Positions 10,384 through 23,784 are shown, numbered from the stretch's first letter. The stretch is 64,000 nucleotides of DNA from Ptiloglossa arizonensis (GCF_051014685.1 NC_135058.1:11100811-11164810); one strand, 5' to 3'. A program made the numbers and translations. Notes: generated by a model not told the origin, from the letters alone.

Positions 10384-11909
10384 GTAAAAACACACTGGCG
10401 GACATTTTGCACGTTCAATGTTTCGTTTCTTCGATGTTACATTGAAAGAATCAAAATTTCACTTTAGAAGGATTTAGAATGTTTTATTTGTTCGAATACA
10501 TAATACAGAGGAATTCTTAACTGCGTGTCAGGTGGTGGGCGTTGAAAACATTAAGAAACAAAAAGAAGTCCAGTGACTCGATCGAATAATTCGATTCTCA
10601 TAAATAAAAGTCACCATATTTTCTCGAATTTTAGATCATATCTAACAATTTAGACCAATCGTAGTTACCTATCTTTGAACACTTACCTTCGAATCTCGAT
10701 TAACTAATTTGTTTAGTCCAGTAACCGACTCCTTTTGTCGTTATATATTCAATAAATTCTATAGTAATAAGGAAAGAATGAAACGAAAACGTCTTTTTAT
10801 TTTAAAACACTTAAAATAAAAATAACAATGGTTAATCGGTTGTCGAATGCCAAATAATATCCAATCGTTATATCTAAACTAGAAATGGTTCACTGAATAC
10901 GAGATTAATGATACACAACAAGCAATATAAAAAAGATGCTATCCTACGTTTATAAACAATTTTTATCTTGTTTCAAACATCGAATTAACTAAAATTATTC
11001 CGAGAATAGACATTCCTTGAGACTCGGTAGATCCAATGCTAATTGAATATTTAAACAAAACATTTGCTGCATCGACATGCAGTTAAGAATCATCCCCGTA
11101 GGGTCGTGCACGAAAATGCAAACTGTCCCGTCTACTGTAAGGTCTAAAGATGGAAAACGTTGAAGTTCAAAGATCGATAGTTGGCGTTGGTCTCTTTCAA
11201 GGAAAAATGCGAGACAATACACATCGCGATGGTGTGCGCCGGATACAATTCCACGTTTGCTCTGGTGACAGTCGTAAAGTCCGTTTTATTTTACCGCACT
11301 AAACCTTTGCACTTTCACTTGCTCGTCGACGAAATCACGAAGAGAACTCTGACGACCCTGTTTCGCACATGGGATTTACCACATGGTTAGTAAAGAGCTA
11401 CCGTGATTAGGGTTGTCCCCACGCCTGTTCCTCGGGCAGGTTAGATCGACGAATTAATTGGGTTGTTCGGAAAGTCGTTTCGTTTTCCAAAATGGAGATT
11501 ACGTAATTTGATAAAATGGAGTTTGTACGCTCTAAAAAACATTGTGTTTCATTTTCATAAAAAAAAGAAACGACTTTCCGAACAACCCAATAGGTTCTAT
11601 TTAAATAGACGAATTTTGTTGTTGAAAATTCGGGTACACAGGGTGTCTCGTTTTAATTCGCACACAGATGTATCTCGGAATGTACGAATTGAATGGAAAA
11701 ATGATCAAATGATTAGAAATTCGCAACGAAAGACCGATAAACGATAGGTGGAGGTATCAAGGACGCTTCAAGGTCACTCATAGATTTTACCACGGGAATT
11801 ATAGAATTTATTTTGAAAATTAGTTCCTTTTAACGATTCACACGATTGTGAGTGTTTCGACGATAACGTTTCAGATTACACAATGGTGAAGGACTTTGTT
11901 TTTACTTCT

Positions 11910-11999
<90 letters not shown>

Positions 12000-14900
12000 T
12001 CGTTGTATAATCTGAGATGTACGCAGATAAAGTTTTTTACGCGTGTAAACGTCAGGAATAAACGTTTCTCGCGTGCGAGCGCGTGCGCAAGTTCAGCTAG
12101 GTGAGATATAAATAGCAGATTTCGAGAGTCTCATCGACAAAATGTAACTGCTTGTATCTTGATAACGACGCTACGGATTGTCAAAAGGTGAACGACAGAA
12201 ATTGATGCTGAAATAGATTCTACGTTTTGCTTTAATATCTTCGTATACACGTTGAGTACATTTATAGTATCTCTGAAGGAATTGGTTTTCGAATTCACGT
12301 TTATGGTTCTGGTCTCCTGTTGAAAGTTTCGTAACGTTACTTTTGCTTCACCTTGTATACGTCTGATTAGAATGTTCATATCGTTAATCAATGAACGAAG
12401 AATGAATTACGAGTTAATTACGAAAAATATTACGAGTTTCAAAGTATTTACAATTCGTGTAGACCCTGTTTCTTACCTTTGCTTCGTGAATCCAATCGAA
12501 GTAGTATTCCAGCTTTTATTGTATTTATTGTACTTCGTATCACCAAACTTTTTCATTATTCCTAAAATTTGTATCTTGATCAACATATATTGATAAATGT
12601 CTGTTGGTAATGCATTGCATACCGTGGAAAAATTGTCACACGTACGTAAAAATATATGTTAACACTATTTATGCAAACCACCTAGATACAAAGATAATAC
12701 GAATAGGGTAAATGATACTTTATTTCTTAATTTGAAACGTACATCCATTATAGATTAGTCTCAGCGTCGGCGCAGCTGAGCCTCACCCGTTACACCACAC
12801 TGTGCATGCATTTTCTTTCTCTATGGTGTAATAAAGTTATTATTATGTGTGAACGAAAGGGTTAACGCTACCACGTTTCGACTTTCCCTTGGAAAATGAC
12901 GACCACTATCGTCTCCAGCCCTAGTACGATCCACTCTCCCGAGTAACAAGCTTTCTCAGATACATCCATTACAAATTAGAGCAAGACAGCCTGCCTCGAT
13001 TAACCTTCGCGCTACCGAGCGTTTCTTCGCGTCGTCGAAGGAAATAAATACAAATTGAACATTTAACCTTCGTGTTCTTTCTCGAGCTCGAGGTATTCGA
13101 CTCCAAAGAAAATATTCTCCAAAGAAAATATTCTACACGATAGGACACACGGAACAAGACACTTTCTGCGCCAAAGTGTCCGCCATCTTGGTCAGTGCGA
13201 GGGTTAACTACCGAACGTAACCGAGAAACGTTCGTACGTATGTATTCATTTTCCTACGATCTCGTTTCGGTACCTTGAACATCGTGGATCGTTCTCGTTG
13301 CAGCTTGTTCACCGTACGAAAAAAAAAACGTTCAATTCGTGCCGATTGTAACAATTAACGCCGCGGTCACCCGGTGAGCTAAATTTCCAACGATAATAAA
13401 TTCGTCCCGAGTGTCGCGTTACCCGAGGAACGGACGTAGGGCCCGAGATAACGTCACGGGTCTCCGGTGTCGAGGATTTTTCTCAGCGGCGTTCCCACGT
13501 TTTCAGTGAACCTGACGTATTACAAGGCGGAACGATGGGTGCCAAAGGTGTCCTGGATACCCAACAAGCATTACTCCGGCGTTTACGGTCTACTGAAATT
13601 GATACTGCCGGACGTGATGGCCGAGGACAAGGTGCTTGTATTCGACACGGACGTAACCGTGCTGAACGATGTTAGTACGCTTTGGCGTACGTTCGAGAAT
13701 TTCGCGGGCGATCAGGCCCTGGCTCTGACGGAGAATCAGAGCCATTGGTACATAAAGGCGCTGTCTTACGGTCAGCGGCCATGGCCGGCCTTGGGCAGGG
13801 GCTTTAACACCGGCGTGATGCTAATGCACTTGCAGCAGCTACGTAACAGAAAATTTACGACCCTCTGGGAAACGGTTACGAAACGTGTGCTGGCACACAT
13901 ACCGGAGACTAGTTTGGCCGATCAGGATATAATAAACGCTGTTATCAAAGAGCATCCCTCCATCGTATACAAACTGGAGTGCACGTGGAATATTCAGTTA
14001 AGCGATCACACGATCAGCGACCTCTGCTACCGCGACACCGGCCGGATAAGTGTACGTTCGACTATCGTTCGACGAACGAGTAGGGTAATTTCGCGCGAGA
14101 CCATGGATCATTGGTTTTCTAAACACGTTCGGCAGTCGAGTAATTTAGGAAGTCTGGAAGACTTGGCGAGTTGTCGCTCGGTTGTCCCGAATCGCGCGGA
14201 GTTGGTCGTCCATCGGTGTCGTTGAATTTGCTTTCAGCATCTATTGCTGAAAGATAGGTCCTCTGGTGTGTCTACTTAGGCGGTAGCAAGTACTGTACAG
14301 AGATCTCAAGTTGCCAAGTCCCTACAAATTGAGCGATAGAGATTTTACTGTGACACCAATTCTTACGAGTTCTTGCAACAAATTGTGATTAGTGTTAGAG
14401 ATTATAAATTTTCTAGGGTTACGTACATACATCAGAGACTTTGTATCTTTGACAGATAATTCGATAAATACTTAAAGTGGTCCGTCGTTCCTTGAAATTA
14501 CCCTATTTGCGGTTCCCACAAATTTATCTTTTGGTTACGGCGCGGTGTTCTTTTAGATCCTGCATTGGAATTCTCCGCGAAAGCAGGATGTAAATAATAA
14601 GCATATCCACGAGTTTCGTAAATTGCACAAGGTCTTTCTCGAAATGGATGGGAATCTGCTACGCAGACGCTTGTTCGGTTGCGATAAACACGAAACCGTG
14701 TCCCAAGTAAGTCGTGATTTTAAGGTCGAAGATGGTCCGTATTAAAGTACTTTGCGAAGATAAATAGAAAAGAATGGACGAGATTCGACTGTAATTTGTT
14801 GGTGCACTAATGATCTTAAGTTTGAAATCGCTTCTTGGAGCTCCGAGGGTTAATCACTTCGTGAAAGTTGAACAATTCGTGTGCAAAGTTTCCGATGAAG

Positions 14901-17748
14901 CTCAAAGAATCTTTAGGTAAGGAAGAAAACATTGTATTTGCAGTTACGTAATTTATGATGCGTTATTTATTTCATTGTAACAATACCTGTGCTTTATTCT
15001 CGTCGAAGTAATCATTCGTAACTTTCGTTTCCAGTCTACGGTACTCTACGTGTCCTGTACCAATTTTCTCATTCTATTTCCTGATACGTTCTTGAGACAT
15101 CCTTGTTGTTCCTTAAACGTTAGAATTTATTTTGTTCATCTTGATCGGTGTACACTTCGAGTCACTGTTTTCGGGAATATTGATTGGTTGAATATAGCCT
15201 ACGACAAAAAGGATTACGCGTCAATACTTTATACATACTATCGAATTAAGTTTAAGGAGAATCTGTTGGTAGCTCGGTTTCTCCAGTCTCCTCGCTTCGA
15301 AGTTCGATCCGGTGATCCATTAGGATAAACGATTATTTTTCTCCCTAACTTTCCTTACCTTCTTCCTAATTTTTCCATAATCTACGAAAACGTAGCTTCC
15401 AGGATACCATCGAATTAGGTTTAAGGAGAATCTGTTGATAGCTCGCTTTCTCCAGTCTCCTCGCTTCGAAGTTCGATCCGGTGATCCACTAGAACGAACG
15501 ATTATTTTTCTCCCTAATTTTCCTTACCTTCTCCCAAATTTTTCCACAATCCCCGGAAGCGCAACTTCCAGAAGTCCCTTTGAGTTTCACCGTGCGTCAC
15601 TTATCCCTCGAACACCTAAAAAATTGTACATCTGAAGAGAAATCGATGTTGCGGTGTCAGGTAGCGATCTCAAACTTACGATCGGGCAGTGTACGTATAC
15701 TTCGTAACACCGTGCACCCGTTCCACGTGATACCGCAATTTTTCCTTTTTAGTACAACGAATCGAGCCCGTGTCGTGATTTCACGAGAGGTGCGACCATG
15801 TTGTATCGCACCCATCCGTTCCTCCTCGAATACGAATACAACGTGTACGCGCCGGCGGACGTTGCTCTAGTAACTCAGTGTAGCGTGGAAAGAATACCGT
15901 TACTGGAAGACCTATCGAAACACTGGCCTGGCACCATAAGCGTTGCACTCTACCTCACCGACGCCGAAGTGCAGAATTTCCTCGAATTCGTGCGGGGCTC
16001 CGTCGAGCTACGAAAGAGGAAGAACATCGCGTATCACATCGTCTACAAAGACGGGGTGCGTTTCGTTTTCCTTTTCTTTTTTTTTTTCTCTTTTTCCACC
16101 CTTTTTCCTTCGTCTACTTTTCGTATCGGGTTCTACGGATTCTAGAAAACTCGATATTCCAGCAATAACGCGTATCCGGTAACGAAGATGATATTTCAAA
16201 TAAACCGAGAGAGGACAGGAGGAAGTTCTCGACGTTAGCGCGGCGTAGTATCCAATTACTCGGGACCCGCGTGTATATTTAATTACGCGAGACCGTCTTT
16301 TTCTCTAGGAACTGTATCCGATAAATTATTTGAGAAATACAGCGATGTCGTACGTGTCGACTCCGTTCATATTTCAATTGGACGTGGATTTTCTCCCGCA
16401 ATACGGGCTCCACGAGAGTTTGATGAGCTACGTCGTTAAATTGAACATCACCGAATCGGACCGAGTGGCCCTGATCGTCCCCGCGTTCGAGACCGAACGT
16501 TATAGGTATTTACGTCAAGGTCGTCCATCGCGAAACGCGACACGAACCGGAGAAATTGTCCGTTCCACGATCCGTTGTACCGTTTTGTAGGTTCACGTTC
16601 CCAATCGACAAGGACGAGCTGTTGAAGTTCCTGAAGCGTGGCGTTCTGTACACCTTCCGGTACCACGTTTGGACGCAGGGCCACGCAGCGACGAATTACA
16701 GTTACTGGCGTAACACGATGGAACCGTACGAAGTACGTTGGAGGAACACCTCGGCCCCCCTTTTTTCTCTGTAATCTGTACAATTGCGTTAATCGTTCGC
16801 CGTAGGTCTCCTGGGAACCAGATTTCGAGCCGTACATCGTCGTCTCGAGATTGGCACCCCGCTACGACACGAGGTTCATCGGTTTCGGATGGAACAAAGT
16901 TTCTTATTTAACGCACCTCACGGTGTTAGATTACAAGTAAGCGGGCCACTCTATCGATACACGTTTACAACGACATTACAGTATACGAGCACCGTAGCGC
17001 ATATGACATAAATTTAAGATTTATATAGGTACATTGTCTTACCGGATACGTTCATTATCCATCGACCTCATGCCCCTAGTCTCGACATCGGCAAGTTCAG
17101 AACCGACTCTATTTATAGGAGGTAATGTATGATTAAATATATTGATCGTGGCAATTAAGCTATTATAGGGTTTCGAGACCGGTTAGGAAAGGGAATTGAG
17201 TAGCAGCGATGAAAGATGTACACCGTGGCTCTGTTCAAACCTGCAGGGAGTTTAAATTGACCACTTGAATATGTTCGTTGTGTTCGACGATGGGTGGGAA
17301 TCTCAGAGGAAGGAATTGTTTATTCGAAACGAGCCAATGTTTCGAGAAAGGAATACAATGCGATATAAGTTTTTTTTAAGGATAAATTGATATAAAATTG
17401 ACAACGAATAAAATTTAAAAATCGTAGAGATGTTCTGGCTGACGATTATAAGTAGAACACACTATATACATGTAGTTCCTCGTAGCTTTCGAGTGTTAAA
17501 TACCTTAATGATTTCGAGTAACGATGCTATTTGTTTTTCCGACCCTCTGATCTTCTTAAACGGTGTATTGTCGAATAAACGTATTAAAGGATGTAATTGA
17601 ACCGTTTAATTTGCTTCTTAGATGCCTGAAAAAGTTGAAGGACGACTTCGTCGAAGAACTGGTGACGAAGTATGGTGAGAGCGCACTGTCGAAGTTGAAA
17701 AAAGTAACCAAAGAAGAAAAAATGTTAAAACCTGTTGGAGCCAAATAA
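10116..17748 (+). CDS. LARGE1: LARGE xylosyl- and glucuronyltransferase
   Basis: LARGE is a Golgi type II membrane enzyme that alternately adds xylose and glucuronic acid to build matriglycan on alpha-dystroglycan (family knowledge). Exons are 10116-10194, 10253-10383, 11202-11385, 13507-14051, 14557-14706, 15753-16055, 16309-16505, 16591-16732, 16806-16936, 17029-17121 and 17622-17748, stop included. Together they are 2,082 nt (693 aa), close to the roughly 756 aa of the human protein, and all phases close. Visible order: cytoplasmic start and TM anchor (residues 1-27), short stem, GT8 xylosyltransferase domain with DTD at 178-180, then a second glycosyltransferase domain with DVD at 489-491. 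Both metal-binding DxD motifs are intact, so both activities look possible. The ATG at 10116 is the first in this frame. The vertebrate symbol marks the family; LARGE1 versus LARGE2 has no meaning outside vertebrates. Confidence 0.95.
11202..14706 (+). CDS. LARGE1: LARGE exons 3-5: GT8 xylosyltransferase domain
   Basis: Exons 11202-11385, 13507-14051 and 14557-14706 encode the first catalytic domain. Landmarks are [43 protein letters not shown], the VFDTDVT metal site, [48 protein letters not shown] and [12 protein letters not shown], all matching LARGE. The exon 3 acceptor is placed at 11201 after a CT-rich tract. An acceptor at 11180 is also in phase and would add seven residues. The donor at 14052 (GTACGT) was preferred to the GTGTAC two bases earlier because only it keeps frame. 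Confidence 0.93.
11458..11590. mobile_element. mariner-like MITE, copy 1
   Basis: A 133-bp element with near-perfect inverted ends: TTGGGTTGTTCGGAAAGTCG on the left mirrors the right end, which finishes GACTTTCCGAACAACCCAA. The right flank is TA. There is no transposase frame. A related 129-bp copy lies at 46815-46943. It sits in the 2.1-kb LARGE intron 11386-13506. The mariner assignment comes from TIR style and the TA flank and is tentative. Confidence 0.7.
11914..11996. repeat. (TA)n microsatellite, about 83 bp
   Basis: Uninterrupted TA dinucleotides inside a LARGE intron. The YIYIYI frame it creates is not a gene. Confidence 0.95.
13004..13203. mobile_element. TTAA-flanked 200-bp MITE-like element in LARGE intron
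   Basis: TTAA at 13000-13003 and at 13204-13207 frame a 200-bp insert that begins CCTTCGCGC and ends GTGCGAGGG. These are short imperfect inverted ends of the same style as the element at 2034-2571. No open frame of note. Class assignment is tentative because the termini are short. Confidence 0.45.
15241..15575. repeat. two-copy tandem duplication, 169-bp unit, in LARGE intron
   Basis: Copy 1 is 15241-15409 and copy 2 is 15410 to about 15575. Both open TCGAATTA(A/G)GTTTAAGGAG and share CAGTCTCCTCGCTTCGAAG. They differ at scattered positions, so the duplication is not recent. It lies in the intron between LARGE exons 14557-14706 and 15753-16055, and explains the paired short open frames there. 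Confidence 0.9.
15753..17748 (+). CDS. LARGE1: LARGE exons 6-11: second glycosyltransferase domain
   Basis: Exons 15753-16055, 16309-16505, 16591-16732, 16806-16936, 17029-17121 and 17622-17748 encode the glucuronyltransferase half. Landmarks are [28 protein letters not shown], the [13 protein letters not shown] metal site, [67 protein letters not shown] and [17 protein letters not shown]. It ends KPVGAK with TAA at 17746-17748. Introns are mostly short (72-500 bp). Donors at 16506, 16733 and 17122 were fixed by phase. Confidence 0.94.
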
Positions 17749-17806
17749 TCGACATACTTATATTTTAAGATACTGTAAAGACGTTAAATATTACGGCTAT
17801 TTTCTC

Positions 17807-17812
17807 AATAAA
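17807..17812 (+). terminator. LARGE polyadenylation signal
   Basis: AATAAA, 59 bp after the LARGE stop codon, in AT-rich DNA and the first one after the stop. Confidence 0.65.
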
Positions 17813-18235
17813 AACTCAATCTAAAAAATCACAGAAACGTTTCCAATGTTTTGCGATTTTCATATTAGGTAAAAAAATGTATCGAGAGACAACGATGGGG
17901 TTGGGAAATATTTATTAAAATTTAACCATCGTAGTGGAGTGTACAGAGTGGTGCTTTCAGTACATTCTCTTAATGTTACAGTCACGCTAAATATTTCATT
18001 TATAAAATATGTATAATATTTACAGTGATAGTACATTGACATGGCATATAAATTATAGTCGGCCGAAACGTTACGCCGAACGGAACTGAATTCTGTTACA
18101 AGGCAAGTTGCAATATTTCATGGTAAAACTTTCGTACAAAAATAATCGTGACTACACCGACCACAATGATAATAACAGCGCAACGTAACGGTATAAATCC
18201 AATAATCGATAGGAATATTAAATAGTAACCGTAGC

Positions 18236-18281
<46 letters not shown>

Positions 18282-21200
18282 GTATAATAACACGAATATT
18301 GATAATAAGATAATAATATATATAATAAAAGTAGAAAAAACGAAGACATGATCAACGTTCGCAAAGTTTTACGTCGATTATCCATCCTTAACGTTCCTAT
18401 GTCATCTAGAATCTAGTAAAAGAAAAAATCTGAACGCTACGTTCCCTATAGAGGTTTCCTTACGCCTATATCGTGACACGCAAACATAGTTCCTTTACAT
18501 TTATAATAATCCCTATTACGATAAAAACACTTCAAAGCGTTCTTATCCTGTACAACGGAGCGCTGTACGAGATACGAAAATATGTTAATGAAACGTCGTT
18601 TATTCATGACTCAGCCCCATAACGTCTACACACATTCATCAAGTACGAGAAACTTGGACGCGGCCTGATCCACAGAAACACACACGTCCTACACCGTTCG
18701 CCTAACAACACTTCGTCAGGAACACGCTTCGCGTTTCTGCACGGTACTATTATATACGGTTAGTACACACGCGGAAAGTGGTGAGAAAGTCCTTCTGTAC
18801 TCGTTTACAGACCTGTTTAATGGAATGAATTAGGCAGTTTCAACGACGATTAGGACACGATTCGAGCGATCGTTCAAGAAAGCACATTTTATACATCTAT
18901 CCGAGCTACCGTTTACATCAAAGAACTATCGTGTCGCTGGTAACGTTCCGCGACAAAAAATCCGCGCCGCGAAGATACGCGCGTGTAAACCCTTTGCGGT
19001 CGGATGTCACCGTTGGGTGCACGACATGGGTTTTGGGAATGGTACTCTTAACTGTGCCGTCCTTTAGGCTATACCGCCCCTGTACGTGTATCCAAGGTGT
19101 TCCTAAACCAGTGCTGTCCAATATAAGCCCCAGAGCTTACACGGAACTTCCCCCACTCTCTACTATCATGTGACAGGAACGTTGGTGATGTCGCGTTATA
19201 TGTGCGCGCGCCTCATACGAACGCAATATGGCGCGTACAGGGCACCGCGCGTTGACATCGCTGTCCTAACCTCTTTTACTAAATTTTATCGGTGTATCTT
19301 ACCAATCGTATCCATGGAAAACTGTGGATAGATTTCCAAAACATTTCCTCGTGAAGTTACAAAGATTGGAGTGGTCGAAGATTAACGAAGAGATTCCAAT
19401 ATTCGAATAAACTGACAAACGTAAATACTTAGTGAATCGAATATACTGAAAATTCTATTCAGTTGCCGAATATTGACACACTGTAGGTACAAGACGCGTC
19501 AAATGTTCGATGTAAGTCTGTAAAGAATAACAAATTCGACGCACTGTACCCTCAATTGTATTACTTTACATATCGATCGAGTGTGCTTCAACCATTTCAG
19601 GATATTCGTTCCATTAAATGTAGAAAATGGTGGTTATGCAAGATATTCCCGAAATAAACGGCCGAACTTTAGGAATATATTCTACGTTCTATGTCGTGCA
19701 AATGTAGGTCCGTAAGTTCTTTGTTTCGAGTTTCCGATATTAACATTTTTACCTCGGTTCAGATAATAACAGAATATTGTTAAGATTTATGGAGCTGGTT
19801 AAAGTTGGCTGAATCGCGTAACATTAAGGAAAGAAGTAATTGCGAAGCTATATATATATATTCATATAGCATTTTTTCTCATTAGAATCGGTGGAATATA
19901 TTTCTGAATTTCGACCACTTATTTTAGAATCACCATTGGTTCAACACGATATAATAATATACCGATATACATTTACAACGTACAACTTTAAAAGTTTCGG
20001 ACGATATATTTCCCATCGATTGGTAAGATACTTTATCGTTCGGTCGAACAATTTAAGAACACCCTTTACAGTTAAATCGAATTCAACAGGGTCGCTCAAA
20101 GCAGTTTCTCCGAACTTTTATCTTTACATCGTTTCACCTTTATAGGCAAAGAGAGCGTTCGAGAAACGGTGAGCGCGATTTTTCAATTGAAAACGTATGG
20201 TGGGGGTAACTGGTTGGTGACCTTGAGCGGCCAACTTATTTCGCAGCGTTCCGTGTCGAATAGGGCCAGGAGGCTGACGCAGCCGCGAGTGCTCCGACCG
20301 TAAAGGGTCAATACATTCGTCATAATTATGTTTAGAGCGCGGTCGTACGCGAATCGATCGCTCGTTTTTCGTCACTTGACGTTCGATCGCGTTTCGCGGA
20401 GATCAATTAGGAAGTTTCCCTTTTCCTCGTGCGCGGGCGCGCGAGTATCGGGTGTGGTCTCTCGACGGTAACTCGCTTGATTCGTCTGTCATCGTTACCC
20501 AATGCAATTCCTTTGAATCAATAACTCCTAAACGAAAGTTGCATCGTCTCGGTTTCGAAAAATGTCAGTCTTCGAAGAGCGGCTACGATTCGACGCGAGT
20601 AAACAAATACCGAGATTGTACGTACGAGTTTCAGCGCGGCTTGCTACGCAAAGGAACGACGTTCGAACCGATACAGCACGCGTTTACGCTTAATTCTATT
20701 TAAATAATAACGTCGTTAGTAACGCAGGTTTTAACGCTCGGAAATCAGATATTTTAAACATTCACGTACCCCGTTCGTGGGGTATCGTTATTAGAGACGT
20801 TTATTATAAATCGTGTTTCCGGGTCTCGGCCGGTTTCGTATCTCCCGGTGATTCTAGTCTCCTTGGTTCTCATTTCCGAGAATTAATCGGTTAATTACGA
20901 AGTCCAGTTATTACGGTGTACAGTACATGAAAGAACCCAGTGAGAATGTATTTAAGAGAAAAAGAAAAGAAAAAAAAAAAAGAAAAAAAGAACGCGCTTA
21001 CAACGGGAACGAACGCGACGGTCGTTATCGTTTTCTTTACCTGGAATGTGTTCGACGTGACTCGTTAATTTCTTCTTTTCTTCTCGCGATAGCTTCTCGA
21101 CAACGTACACAGTTCAGGATCAGTGAAGTTACTACTTATCAGTCGTATTATCGATTTATCGCGGATCCGAGTGCTACGGTGTACTCCCTAGCGGATAAAA

Positions 21201-23784
21201 TGCGTCCTAAAGAGATCGTCGTAACGATAATTGGAATCATCGAGGAACGTCGTGTTCCGAGGCATCCGGTCCTTGGTTAAATTCGATTAATTATGCGCGC
21301 GCGTAACGTCCAGATGGTTGTGGTCGGATCGGTGTATTGGACGGTACTTTCATCTGCACGCTCGCAGATGCAGTCAAGAACTTCACGCCAATATCTCAGT
21401 GTCAGAACTAGAAATGTTATCCACGAATGTCGGTCGAAATGCAGTTGCGAGCTTCCGAGCTCGACGAGAACAACGATTATCGTGTTACCACGGTGTCCTG
21501 AAATTAGGATGGACGAAAGAATAACGCGACTTTTAAGTACATTGTTGCTACAACGATTCGATAATGAAAATTTTCGTTTTTTTTTTTATCAGCACGTGTC
21601 CTTCCTCTGGCAGCGAATAATTGGTCATTTTCCGGTTCAATTCTCTGGGTAGAATCTACGAGATGGTGCACGTAACTGGACTTGCTTTTTGGACAATTCC
21701 GTAAATATGGGGTAGTTTTGGAAAACTATGTCTAACAAGAATCGTAAATTATCGAAACAAATTATCTAGTTACTTTCAAACGATACGTGGTAATTAAAAA
21801 ATTGTATTTTCCACCATTCGAAGTACGTATTTGAACGTATTGCAAATTTTTGTACAACAAAGGTAATGCGAGTACGAGGACCGATCGTGATAGTTAAAAA
21901 TATACATAAATAAAAGTACAAGTTTTTAAAATACTTTCTTTTTGTATTTTCCGTATAATTTTTCATCCGATCAATTCTTCCAAACTTAATAAAAGATTCG
22001 TGCAATAAGAGCAAACCATGCATTTGCCCGGAGTTTTCACTAAAAAAAGAAACGCTTTTTCAATACAGAATATTAAAATAAATTCACATCGAAGAATACT
22101 TCGATCGTTCCCGTTAAAACGAAAAAGAGAAGGCACCCGTCCGAGAAATCAATGTTCTTCAATTTCGATGAAGAATAACTTCAATACAGCACGATCGTGG
22201 GTCGATTTGTAACTTCCGTCGCAGGAAACGGAATTATTCTCCGTGCAATAACCCGAAGCTAACCTTGAGTTCGTTACACGAATACGTAATACTCGCTGCG
22301 AGCCAGGCAATATTCGACGGAGCCAATTTTTATTAAAATCAATATTTACGGAGTTATCGAGGCGGTTCCAGTTACGTGGCCCACTTTGCATATCTATCAA
22401 CGTGTTTCGCGTGATCGACGATTTTACAATTGCGCCCGTGGATGGGAATCGCCGCACGAATTTTCCAATTCATTGAAAAAATATACGGCCCCCGTTTCCC
22501 CGTGACACCATCGTCTCTCACGATTTTTCGTTCGACGTTACATCGTACCAGTGACCACCGTTTCTTGTCTACCTCGCGGTCATCATCATCGAGAGCTCTG
22601 CGCTCGGCAACCGGCCGAAGACGATAACCGTAGCTCGAGCTCTTTAATATCTTCCGCCGTGAACGAGATCTCTTTGGCAATTAAACGAGCTCGTCGATCC
22701 TACCGCTATTACCTACCGTAATTGTCGATAACGATACGAAACGAGAGTACATTCCGTTCCGTTTCATCGATACCTAATAATTCCACGATTCGATCAGAAA
22801 CCGTTAACAAGTCCCGCCGCGACACACCACGCAGTCGTTCTTTCGGTGTCGTTATTAACGTCGTCAACGATGCAGCGAACCGTTTCTTTTTTCTTTTCTT
22901 TTTTTCCTTCCCCCCTCAACGTAGTCGTCATTTCGTCGCGAAATCGTCAACTATTTTCCTCGTCCCTAGATGTTCCGGTTCGAGCGAGCAAATCCTTGCA
23001 CAAGCGGTCGCGTGTGCCTCATTAAAAATACTAAGCGAGACGTGTTCAATACGGACACACGGGACTCGCAATTATACGCAAGCTTCCCTCTACGGCCCTT
23101 TTTCATCCACGACCACCTTACCGCGTCTCTGGTGGCCGATCGATTTACTTCCATCGTAACGACTTCAAGCGGATATACAACCGACAGGTGGATACGCAGT
23201 CGTCGAAGAAAGGACGACGTAAACCTGAGAACCGTTGGTCGTCTATCGATTCGCGGGAACGATCGTTCGACGCCTCGTCTTCTCGTGGGCACCGTGTGTT
23301 ATTGCCGTAAACGGTCCGGGATGTCAAAGGGAGTGTCTCATTAAAGCGACGAACAGCCTAACACCTAACACCCATTCCTACTCCAACGCGGACAAAGTAT
23401 ACCGCGATAATAATTGCACGCCAACTGGCACGTCGTTGCACGGACCCCTGATAAACACGCCTGGTCTAATAGTACACGGTACACGCGGCTTGATCTCCGT
23501 CCACGCTCTAATTGCGGGCTTGTACGCGTGCTATTTTCACCTGTACCTACCCCCGTTATTGTTAACCAGGAACGCGTGGAAACGAGGAACGACGAGACCG
23601 GGGGTGACTTGTTTGCGACATCGTACCGGGAACCTCGTCGATGACGCGTTTTCGTCTTCGGGAGGGGGCTAGGAACGGGAAAAATTTCATATTTTCACAG
23701 GGGAGTGGATCAACGAGTCACCTGGAAGGGAAAGAGAATTTTCTTTTTAATGTTGGTAAGTTGTACGGGGTGAATGGTAGACGA
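17813..23784. other. intergenic DNA downstream of LARGE
   Basis: No gene was recognised between LARGE and the inverted-end element at 23785. It contains an (AAT)n microsatellite (18236-18281). A CCCTTTGCGGTCGGATG motif at 18988 and CGACCGTAAAGGGTC at 20297 resemble piggyBac-like MITE ends but have no clear partners. From 20.3 kb the DNA becomes CpG-rich, with long chance open frames on both strands. Confidence 0.5.
18236..18281. repeat. (AAT)n microsatellite
   Basis: About 15 AAT units. A poly-tyrosine open frame on the - strand comes from it. Confidence 0.95.

Noticed and set aside
11883..12104. + frame rich in YI repeats
   Set aside because: Translation of the (TA)n microsatellite.
11635..12360. 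Possible element from ACACAGGGTGTCTCG to the CACCTTGTATACG at 12348
   Set aside because: Only the outermost few bases could be paired; the inner sequence did not match convincingly.
15296..15490. tRNA-like GTTCGATCCGGTGATCC strings at two sites
   Set aside because: They are the same block in the 169-bp tandem duplication; no acceptor stem or A box was found around them.
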